This document shows, piece by piece, positions 1 to 9,800 of a stretch of 64,000 nt of DNA. The notes beneath the pieces are model-generated. The model ran no database searches, was not told where the DNA came from, and saw only the letters and a program-made list of their open reading frames with translations. The translations under genes and the position numbers were made by a program. The stretch lies in NCBI RefSeq assembly GCF_001429545.1, contig NZ_LMSP01000048.1, positions 156,293-220,292 of the forward strand. Direction: 5' to 3'. This DNA is from Paenibacillus sp. Soil787 (GTDB lineage: Bacteria; Bacillota; Bacilli; Paenibacillales; NBRC-103111). The first letter of the stretch is position 1; each line of letters opens with the position of its first letter.

Positions 1-3000
1 TCCTTCGCTTCCAAGGACAGATCGAATTTGGAAATGTAATTCTCAACCGCGTACGGCTCAACCTGCAGCTCTTCGAATCCAGCTTCCTGCACATCGATAT
101 TTTGCACCATGAACATCGTGTCAAACAGCGGATTGCGGCTTATATCGCGCACGATGTTCAGCTTTTCGAGCAATGACTCAAACGGGTAATCCTGATGGGT
201 GTAGGCCATCATCGCGCTGAGCCTGACTTCCGCCAAAAACTGCTTAAAGGTTTTATGGCCCTCGGGCTTGTTTCTCATCGCCAGCGTGCCGACAAACATG
301 CCAAGGATGCCTTCCACATCGGCATGGGATCTTCCAGCTGTCGGCGTGCCGACAATGATGTCTTCTTTTCCGGAATATTTGGAAAGTAAGACGTTATAGG
401 CGGCAAGCAGCACCATATAGAGCGTTGTTCCTGTTTCCGAAGCGATGCGCTTTATGCCTTCCAAAATCCGTTTATCCGCCTGCAGCGATAAATGATCGCC
501 CTCAAAGCTTTGCACCGCAGGTCTCGCATAATCGGTCGGCAGCTCAAGCTGCGGCAGCTCCCCTTCAAACAAGTCAAGCCAGTAGGCTTCCTGTTTTTTC
601 AGTTTCTCACTGTGCAGACTATCGTGCTGCCATGCGGCAAAATCTTTATACTGAACGGAAAGCTCCGGCAGTGCTGCCCCATGATACAATTCTGTAAATT
701 CTTTGACGAGGATCGACATGGACACCCCGTCCGAAATGATATGGTGCATATCACACATGAAGATGTGATGATCGTCGGCAAGCTGAATCAACCCTACGCG
801 GAGCAGCGGAGCATACTTCAAATCAAACGGCTGAATAAAGGAACGGATTAACGCCTCGACCTCGACTTGATATGGCTCTCCCTCATCAACCTTCGTATAA
901 CGGATCTCAAACGGAACAGATGCGTGTACTCTCTGAAAAGGCTCTCCATTTACCGTTTCGAACGATGTTCGCAGCGTTTCATGGCGTTCGATCAATCGGA
1001 GGAACACCTGTTCCAAGCGGTTTCTATCCAGCTTCCCTTTCAAAGTGAACAAGCCGGGCATATTATAGCCTGTGCCTGATCCCTCAAATTGATGGATGAT
1101 GAACATCCGCTTTTGTGCCGAAGAAACAGGATATACATCCTGCTGCGGTGCTGGGCGAATCGCCGAGTACCCGTCGCTTTCTACACCGATAGCCTCTATA
1201 TAACGAGCTACCGCTTCAATATTCGGCGTCTCGAACATCAAGCTTAACGGAACTTCCACATCGTACGCTTTGTGCATCGCTGTGATGAGCGACATCGCCT
1301 TCAGCGAATGCCCGCCCAGCGCGAAGAAATCGTCCAGCACCCCGACCTGCCCGCGGCCGAGCACGTTCTGCCAAATTCGCGCGAGACCCGCTTCCAGTTC
1401 TGTTCTTGGCACTACGTAAGCCGTGCCCGAGTCCAGCCCCCCTTCCGGCTTCGGCAGCGCTTTGCGGTCGATTTTGCCGTTGGCGGTAAGCGGGATTCGA
1501 TCCAGCTTCACAAAATGCGACGGGATCATGTACGCCGGCAAATCGCTGCCAATATGCGCCCTAAGCTCGGACACCGTCAGCTCCCCGTCTGCGATGAAGT
1601 AGGCGCACAGGAACTTCTGCCCCTGTTCGTCATCCTGTGCCAGCACCGTCGCTTCTTTAATCCGCTCATGCTTCAGCAGCTGTGTTTCGATCTCGCCGAG
1701 CTCGATGCGATGCCCACGAATCTTCACTTGATGGTCGATTCGTCCAAAGTATTCCATCTCGCCGCTGGGCAGCAGACGCGCAAGGTCGCCGGTTCGATAC
1801 AACCGTTCCTCTGGTTTGTAAGGATTCGCGATGAACCGCTCAGCCGTCAGCTCCTCTCGGTTCAAATAACCGCGGGCGACGCCGTCCCCACCTACGTACA
1901 GCTCTCCGACGACGCCGATCGGCACCAGCCTGCGCTGCGCGTCGAAGATGTAGCTCGTCAGCGTCGGAATCGGACGGCCGATGTTGCTCAGGTTCGTTTC
2001 GATTTCGCGATCCGTTATTTCTTTATAGGTTTTATAGGTAACATGCACGGTCGTTTCCGTAATCCCGTACATATTGATCAGCAGCGTATCCGGGTATTTC
2101 ATCTTCCACGGCTTCAGCATGACCGGGTTCAGCGCTTCCCCGCCGAAGATGACGCATCGGACGGCAAGACCCTTGCCCGCCTGCTGCAGCTCCTCTTGGA
2201 TCAGCGTGTAGAACGCGGTCGGCGTTTGATTTAGTATCGTCACTTGCTCCTGCCGCAGCAGCTGCGCGAATGCTTTTGGGTTTTGTGCTGTTGTCTTCGG
2301 CACAACCACACACCTGCCGCCGTACAGCAGCGCCCCGTACATTTCCCAGACGGAAAAATCAAAGCAGAAGGAGTGAAATACGGTCCACACGTCGCGTTCG
2401 CTGAAATCGAATTGGAGCCGATCATGAACGAGCAAACGCACGACATTCTGATGCTCGATCATAACGCCCTTCGGCTTGCCGGTCGTGCCAGACGTGTAAA
2501 TGATGTAGGCCATATCGTGCGGCCCATTCACCGGTTCCAGGTCAGCAGAATCCCAGGCGTACAGCTCATCATCGCTCATATCGAGTACAATGCCGTCATA
2601 AGGTACTTTTCCGGCTAGATGCGGCTGCGTCAGAAGGACGCGGGCCCCGCTGTCCTCCAGCATGAACTGCGTGCGCTCCTGCGGATAGTCCGGATCGAGC
2701 GGCACATAGGCACCTCCGGCTTTGAGCGTCGCAAGGATGCCAACGAGCATATCGAGCGAGCGCTCGACAAGCAGGCCTACTCTAACGTCCGGCCATACTC
2801 CGTAGCTGCGGAGGTTGCGGGCGAGGCTGTTGGCGCGTTCGTTCAGCTGGCGATACGTCAGCCGTTCCTCGCCGCAAGATACAGCGATGCGCTCCGGCGT
2901 CCTTTGCACCTGCTCCTCGAACAAACCGTGTATTGTTTGACCCTGCGGGAACGCCGCCCCGGTCTGGTTGAATTCGTCCAGCAGCGTCATTTTTTCAGCC

Positions 3001-3761
3001 TCGGATACAAGCTCGCGCTCCGCCAGCCTGCGGTCCGGCTCGTTCAAAGCCGACCGCAAAAAATCAAAGAGGTGAAACGTAATTTGCTTCATCAAAAATT
3101 CGCTATACAGACCGGTGTTGTATTGGACAACCAGTTCAACCTGCTCCTCGGCTTTTGAGAACTGGAAGATAACATTGGATTCGACATGATTGGCGATGCT
3201 GCGGTCATGAATGTTATCGAGCAAAACGAGCGTAGGCAGGAAAGGTTTGTCTCCGTTCCCTCTCGGCAGGTCGAGCAGCTCCGCCAATTTCGCATACGGA
3301 TAATTTTGATGCTCGTTCGCAGATAGGATGGTTTCTTTTACAGCTGTCAGCCATTGCTTGAACGTGCAGTTATCCTGGTTGAAGGCCGTTTGCAATAGCA
3401 GCAGCGAGTTCACCAGCACCGCATTTTGCTTGTTTTGCTTGTTTTGCTTGAAAACAGGCATGCCGACGATGATCTCCGATTGGGACGTATACCGATGCAG
3501 GATGTATGTAACCCCAGACAAGAGAATCATATAAAGAGCAAAATCGGACTTACTCGTGATTTGCTGCAGCTTTTGCGAGAGCTCTGACGGAAAGTCATAT
3601 TTCATCGCCGACATTTTGTCGGGAAGAGCAGTTGATCGATCAGCATCCCTCGGAAATTCCGAAAGCACGATTTCACCCTGCAGCTTGTTCAGCCAATATT
3701 GCTGCTCTTTCTCAAATTGACCGCCGGCAAGCATCATATTTTGCGAATATTTATCGATCAT
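1..3761 (-). CDS. NRPS subunit 4 (partial): orphan C-lobe, A10 (Thr), T10, C11 start
   Basis: Multimodular peptide synthetase cut by the left window edge. The start is the ATG at 3761, six bases after AGGAGG (3768-3773); the ATG at 3767 touches the SD and is less likely. Residues 1 to about 260 match only the C-terminal lobe of a condensation domain and lack HHxxxDG. Next come an adenylation domain (about 2950-1450), a carrier domain with GGHSL (about 1300-1330) and a C domain with HHIISDG (about 735-765), which continues to base 1. The A-domain pocket reads DFWNIGMVHK, the canonical threonine code. The full C domain for this module sits at the end of the previous subunit, 48 bases upstream. 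Two oddities: a KQN triple repeat (3424-3450) and an in-frame 9-base duplication that doubles TYK (2022-2039). The A-T unit is nearly identical to that of module 3. Module order and code are read from sequence; the product is inferred. Confidence 0.93.
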   Translation of the reverse strand, partial: MIDKYSQNMMLAGGQFEKEQQYWLNKLQGEIVLSEFPRDADRSTALPDKMSAMKYDFPSELSQKLQQITSKSDFALYMILLSGVTYILHRYTSQSEIIVGMPVFKQNKQNKQNAVLVNSLLLLQTAFNQDNCTFKQWLTAVKETILSANEHQNYPYAKLAELLDLPRGNGDKPFLPTLVLLDNIHDRSIANHVESNVIFQFSKAEEQVELVVQYNTGLYSEFLMKQITFHLFDFLRSALNEPDRRLAERELVSEAEKMTLLDEFNQTGAAFPQGQTIHGLFEEQVQRTPERIAVSCGEERLTYRQLNERANSLARNLRSYGVWPDVRVGLLVERSLDMLVGILATLKAGGAYVPLDPDYPQERTQFMLEDSGARVLLTQPHLAGKVPYDGIVLDMSDDELYAWDSADLEPVNGPHDMAYIIYTSGTTGKPKGVMIEHQNVVRLLVHDRLQFDFSERDVWTVFHSFCFDFSVWEMYGALLYGGRCVVVPKTTAQNPKAFAQLLRQEQVTILNQTPTAFYTLIQEELQQAGKGLAVRCVIFGGEALNPVMLKPWKMKYPDTLLINMYGITETTVHVTYKTYKEITDREIETNLSNIGRPIPTLTSYIFDAQRRLVPIGVVGELYVGGDGVARGYLNREELTAERFIANPYKPEERLYRTGDLARLLPSGEMEYFGRIDHQVKIRGHRIELGEIETQLLKHERIKEATVLAQDDEQGQKFLCAYFIADGELTVSELRAHIGSDLPAYMIPSHFVKLDRIPLTANGKIDRKALPKPEGGLDSGTAYVVPRTELEAGLARIWQNVLGRGQVGVLDDFFALGGHSLKAMSLITAMHKAYDVEVPLSLMFETPNIEAVARYIEAIGVESDGYSAIRPAPQQDVYPVSSAQKRMFIIHQFEGSGTGYNMPGLFTLKGKLDRNRLEQVFLRLIERHETLRTSFETVNGEPFQRVHASVPFEIRYTKVDEGEPYQVEVEALIRSFIQPFDLKYAPLLRVGLIQLADDHHIFMCDMHHIISDGVSMSILVKEFTELYHGAALPELSVQYKDFAAWQHDSLHSEKLKKQEAYWLDLFEGELPQLELPTDYARPAVQSFEGDHLSLQADKRILEGIKRIASETGTTLYMVLLAAYNVLLSKYSGKEDIIVGTPTAGRSHADVEGILGMFVGTLAMRNKPEGHKTFKQFLAEVRLSAMMAYTHQDYPFESLLEKLNIVRDISRNPLFDTMFMVQNIDVQEAGFEELQVEPYAVENYISKFDLSLEAK
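2022..2039. repeat. 9-bp perfect tandem duplication inside A10
   Basis: The plus strand reads tttataggt twice in direct succession. On the coding strand it turns the usual VTYKEI segment, just after the ETTVH part of the specificity pocket, into VTYKTYKEI. Modules 1 and 7 have the segment only once. The reading frame is kept. Module 3 carries a 7-base deletion at the homologous place. Confidence 0.85.
3424..3450. repeat. Three 9-bp tandem repeats (KQN x3) in the orphan C-lobe
   Basis: The plus strand reads ttttgcttg three times (3424-3432, 3433-3441, 3442-3450). In the coding frame this gives KQNKQNKQN, where other C domains carry the loop after VGTPxxGR. It looks like slippage expansion in a surface loop of a domain that no longer needs to be catalytic. 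Confidence 0.85.
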
Positions 3762-3809
3762 GAGCATCCTCCTGAGAGTTGAAAACTGACTTCGTAAGCA
3801 TTGGCCCAG

Positions 3810-6800
3810 CTAAAATAGAAACTCCACAGCCGCATCCAGCACATTTTCCAACTTGTCGAAGTGCGCAAGTGTGATGTCTCTCAACAAAATGTCCGGATTT
3901 TCCGTAACCTGCTGCAACAACGCTTGATAATCAGTCATCATCCGTTCAATCGTCTCTTTATTAAACAAATGGATGGCGTATTCCGCATGGAGCACAATCT
4001 CATTCTCATCCTCAATCGCTTTGACGGACAAATCGAACTGGGCGATTTTGTTTTCCCTTTGGTAAGGCTCAAATCTAAGACCGGCAAACTCCGAAGCTTT
4101 CATTTCCTGATTCTGCACACTGAAGACCGTATCGAAGAGCGGATTTCGGCTTAAATCTCTGCGCAGCTCCAATTGATCAATTAGCGTCTCCAGCGGGTAA
4201 TGCTGGTGCTCCAGGGCAAGCAATGAACTACGCTTCACTTCCTCCAAAAACTGCGCGAACGTTTTGCCGCTTTCCGGCTGGCTGCGAATAGCGAGCGTAT
4301 TAACGAACATACCGAGAATGTTCTCCGTTTCAGTAAGCGGCCTGCCCGCTACCGGTGTTCCAACGATTACATCCGTCTGCCCGCTGTATTTGGAAAGCAG
4401 CACTTGATACGCAGCAAGCAGCACCATGTAAAGTGTGGCTCCATATTCGGACGCTTTCATGTGAATTTGATCGCGCAATGGCTGGCCTAACCTCACGGTG
4501 AGCGCATCCCCTTTAAAATTTTGCACGGCTGGTCTCGGATAATCGGTCGGCAGCGCCAACACCGGAATTTCGCCGGAGAACGTCTCAAGCCAGTAAGCTT
4601 CATGGACACGCATCGACTCGGAAGAGATCATGCTGTTCAGCCAAACCGCGAAATCCTTATAATGAACCGTTAATTCAGGCAGAACATCCCCGTGATACAG
4701 ACTAGCAAATTCATGCAACAAAATGCCCATCGACACGCCGTCGGATACAATGTGGTGCATATCAAACAGCAGTAAATAGCGCTGAGCACTTACATGTACG
4801 AGCTTGACTCGCAGCAGCGGTGCCTTTTGCAAATTGAATGGCTGTACAAACTCCGTAACAATGGAATCTAGCCCATCCTCAGTGCTTCTGGCGTACTCAA
4901 CCTGAAAATCAACATCCGTATGCACGATCTGCACCGCTTCGCCGCTAACCGTCTCGAACGTCGTACGCAGCGATTCGTGCCTTGCGATCAAGCGCCGGAA
5001 CGTTTGCTCGAATCTCTCCAGATCCAATTCACCTTCGATGAACATGACGCCTGGAATGTTATAGCTCGTACCCGAGCCTTTAAATTGGCTCATGATAAAC
5101 ATCCGCTTCTGGGCGGAGGAAACCGGGTAATAGTCGCGCGGCTCCACCGGCTTTAATGCCGTATACGCCGCCTTATTAGCCTGTGCAATCTGCTGGGCAA
5201 GCACCTCTATCGTCGGCGACTCGAACAGCATCCGCAGCGGCACATTCACTTGAAGCTGCTGCTTGATCCGCGCCAGCAGCGTCATCGCCTTCAACGAGTG
5301 GCCGCCGAGCTGGAAGAAATCATCGCGGATGCCGACCTGCGGCACACCGAGAACATCCTGCCAGATGACGCATAGCAGCTCTTCAGCCATATTGCGCGGC
5401 GCGGCATATTCTGCGCCAAGTCCCAAGCCGCCCTCCGGCTCAGGCAGCTCGCGGCGATCGATTTTGCCGTTAGCGGTAAGCGGCAGCTTCTCCATCTGCA
5501 CCACGTACGCCGGCACCATGTAGGATGGCAGCTCCTGTGCCAGAAACGCTTTTACTTCCGGCGCACCCAGCTCCTGCTCCGCCACGACGTAGGCGCACAA
5601 GAACTTCTGCCCGTTCGCATCCTCACGTGCGATCACTACGGCATCCTTCATGATGGGATGCTTCATCAGCTCCGCCTCGATCTCGCCCAGCTCGATCCGG
5701 TACCCCCGGATCTTGACCTGCTGATCGATGCGGCCTCTATATTCAATCGTCCCGTCCGGCAGCCATTTCGCAAGGTCGCCGGTGCGGTACATCGTCTCTC
5801 CCTCTTTGAATGGGTTCGGTACGAAGGTCTCGGCCGTCAGCTCTGGACGGTTCGCGTACCCTCGCGCCACGCCATCACCGCCGACGCACAGCTCGCCCGG
5901 CACGCCGATTGGCTGAAGTTGGTTATACTTGTTCACGATGTACGCTGTCGAATTGCTGATCGGCCGCCCAATCGGAATGCTTCCCTCGTAATCCCGTTCA
6001 ATCAAAAATGTCGTGGAGAACGTTGTATTCTCTGTCGGACCATAGCCATTAATCAGACGCAGTCCCGGACACATATAGCGCACATGATTAATGTGGCTCG
6101 ATGTCAACGCGTCTCCGCCAACCAGCAGCTGTCGCACACCCGCGAACAATTCCGCATTCTCCTGTGAAAGCTGGTTGAAAAGCGGTGAAGTGAGCCACAT
6201 GGTCGTGATTCGATTGTCGGCGATAAACGCGCCAAGCTTTTCGCTATCCAGAATAACGCTCTTATCAGCCAGATACAGCGTACCTCCGTTCAGCAGTGCG
6301 CCAAAGATTTCAAACGTAACAGCATCGAAGCCAAGCGCGCCTGTCTGCAGAATGCGATCATCTTCGCTCCACTGGACGTAGTTCGTCTCCTTCACCAGCC
6401 GTACGACGCTTCGCTGTTCAATAAGCACGCCTTTCGGCTTACCAGTAGAGCCAGACGTGTAGATTACGTAAGCCAAATCTCTCGGAGACCCAACTGGCTC
6501 CATGTTCTCTTTATTTCTGCCGTCCTCATACAGATCTGCTTCATCGAGGTCGATCACTTGTTCAGCGAGCGCAGCCTGTGCCATCCAGTACAATTTCCGC
6601 TGCGTCAGTACGATGCGGGCGTCACTATCTTCGAGCATAAATCTGATCCGTTCTGCAGGCATCTCTAGGTCAAGCAGCAAATAAGCGCTGCCCGCCTTCA
6701 AAATGCCCATCAAGCCGATCATCAGCTCGATCGAACGATCCGCCAATAGGCCAACGACAGTGTCTGAGCCAACACCCTGCTTCCTAAGCTCGCTTGCAAG

Positions 6801-9800
6801 CAGATTCGCCCGTTCATTCAGTTCACGATAAGTGAGCTGCTTGCCCTCATAGACGACAGCCGGATGATCCGGCGTCAGCGCAGCCTGCTTCTCAAACAGC
6901 GTCGCGATCGTCTCGCTGTTCGGATAATCAGAGCTTGTATGGTTGAATTCTTGGACGATTTGCCATGCTTCCTCATTAGGTACTATGCTTAGCTCCGCCA
7001 ACGTCAGATCCGGGACTAATACGATTCTTTCTAACAAGCATACGAAATGGCGCGCCATCCGCTCCGCTGTCTCCATCGCAAACAAATTCGTGCTGTAATC
7101 CAGCTGGAACTCCAAATTTCCCGCTCCTTCACGTACTTCCAGCGTCAGATCGAATTTGGCGATGCCGCTTTGCCATATGTGCGGTGTAAAGGTCAATTCC
7201 CCAAAGCCTGCTCCGCCCTCTTGGCCTAGTCCTGGATCGATGCTCTGCATGCTGAACATCGTATCGAACAGAGGATTGCGGCCGGGATCGCGCCGAATAT
7301 TCAACTGCTCCAGCAGCTTATCAAACGGATACTCCTGCGCTTCAAATGCTTGAAGGGCATACTCCTTTACTTCCGACAAAAAGCTGTTGAATGTTTTGCC
7401 GCCTTCCGGACGGCTTCGCAGCGCCAGCGTACCCACGAACATCCCGACGACATGTTCTAGTTCAGCCTGAGAACGGCCGGCCGTCGGCGTTCCTACAACG
7501 ATATCTTCCTGGCCGGAATACTTGGAAAGCAGGACATTATAAGCAGCAAACAAAACCATGTACAGCGTTGACCCGTTTTCCGCAGCCAAACGTCTTAATG
7601 AGCCTAGCAATTCCGAATCAACTTCAAAGCGTATATGGTCACCCTCGAAGCTCTGCACCGCAGGACGCGGGAAGTCAGACGGAAGCTCCAGCTGCGGCAG
7701 CTCGCCAGCATACGAATTCAGCCAGAACGCTTCTTGCTTGCGAAGTGATTCACTTTCCAGCTGAGCCTGCTGCCAAACCGCGTAGTCTTTATATTGGATG
7801 GACAGCTCAGGCAAAGTACCGCCGCCATACAGCTGCACAAACTCCTTCACGATGACGGACATCGATACGCCATCTGAGATAATATGATGCATGTCGTACA
7901 TGAACAAATACCGCCGTTCCTGCAGCTCTACAAGCGCGACACGGATCAATGGCGCCTTTTGCAGATCGAAAGGACGCATAAAACGCTCGACCAGGCTTTC
8001 AATGACTTTATTCTCTGCCGCCAAATCCTCGGTGTCTTCAGACAGTCGTGAGAATTCTACTTTGAATTCGACGCTCTCATGAATCTTCTGAACCGGCTCC
8101 CCATCGATCAACGCAAAGGAAGTACGCAGCGCTTCGTGTCTTTGAATAAGGCGAGCGAAAGTTCCCTCGAACAAGTCGCGGTCTAACTCGCCGCAGACGA
8201 TAAACACGCCGGGCATATTGTAGCCTGTGCCTGCATCATCCAAATCCTGCAGCACAAACATCCGCTTTTGTGCGGAGGAAACCGGATAATACGGCTTTTT
8301 CCCCGCTGGTTGGATCGCTTTACGGACATCCTCCTCCGCCTCGCGGATCTTGCGTGCCAACCCTTCCGCCGTAGGCGATTCAAACAGCTCGCGCAGCGGG
8401 ATGTTGACGCTGAAATGCTTGTTCAAGCGCGACATCAGCGTCATGGCCTTCAGTGAATGTCCGCCGAGACTGAAGAAATTGTCATGAATGCCGATGCGGG
8501 CAATCCCCAGCACTTCCTTCCAAATCGTGATAAGAGCTTCTTCCACGACATTGGTCGGCGGTACGTACTCCGTCCCCGTTACGAACTCCCCATCAGGCTC
8601 AGGCAGCGCTCGACGGTCTGTTTTGCCGTTCGGTGTCACAGGCAGCTTACCCAACTCCATAAAGAACGACGGAATCATGTATTCCGGCAGTTCTTTAAGC
8701 AAATACGCCCGCAGCTCTTGCGAATGGAGCGGTCTCTCTGACACGTAATAAGCGCACAAGTAGGTTCCTCCCTGTGCATCTTTCCGGTCCAAAACGGCTG
8801 CAGCCGTCACCGAAGGATGATTCAACAGCTGTGATTCGATTTCGCCAAGCTCAATGCGGTGTCCACGGATTTTTACTTGATGGTCGATACGCCCGAGAAA
8901 CTCGAGGTTGCCGTCCGGCATCCACCGTGCCAGATCGCCCGTTCGATACATGCGTTCGCCCATGCGGTACGGATTTTGCATAAACTTTTCCGCTGTAAGC
9001 TCATCGCTGTTCCTGTAACCGCGCCCCACATTATCGCCGGCTATGAATAATTCTCCCGGTGCGCCGAACGGTTGAAGCTGCAATCCGTCATTCAAAAGAT
9101 AGATGCCATTGTTCGCAATCGGCCGTCCAATCGAAGGCAGCTCAGGAATGTCTCCGTTTGGCTCCATCTGAAAGATGGTGACGACATGGGTCTCCGACGG
9201 ACCGTAATGGTTATGTAGTTTCACGCCATTTTTTTGCAAAAAGGAACGAAGCTGATTCGTGACCACCAGCTGCTCGCCGGCGGTAATGATATGCCGTACA
9301 CAAGACGGAAAGCGGCTTGCGTATTCTTGCTCGTTAAATATAAATTTCAAGAAGGAGACTGGAAGGAACAAGACTTCAATCTGCGCCTCTTCCACGATAT
9401 GAAGCAGCTTGTGCACCTCTCGCTTCGTATCTCCGTCGATCAGATATAATTTCCCTCCCGAACACAATGTAGAAAAGATCTCCTGGTAGCACACATCGAA
9501 GCTCATCGTTGTGTACTGCAGAACGGTGCTGCCGTAATTGACATTGTCGTGGCGGAAAACATGATGAAGCAGGTTGACCATATTGCGATGCTCAAGCATG
9601 ACACCTTTCGGCTTGCCTGTCGTACCTGACGTATAAATGATATAGAATAGATCATTGGTGCTGCTGCTTAATTCCAGATTGCTGCTCTCCGAGTCGTATG
9701 TGATGTTATCGCTCGAAATATCGATGATTTCCCCGCCAAAAGCTACTTTTCCGTATAAATGGCTTTGTGTTAGCAAAATGACTGCACCGCTGTTGTGAAG

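Noticed and set aside
1272..2234. Long plus-strand open frame of 320 codons opposite A10
   Set aside because: It is the reverse complement of a conserved adenylation domain. No SD, and the peptide resembles nothing; the minus-strand NRPS explains the constraint.
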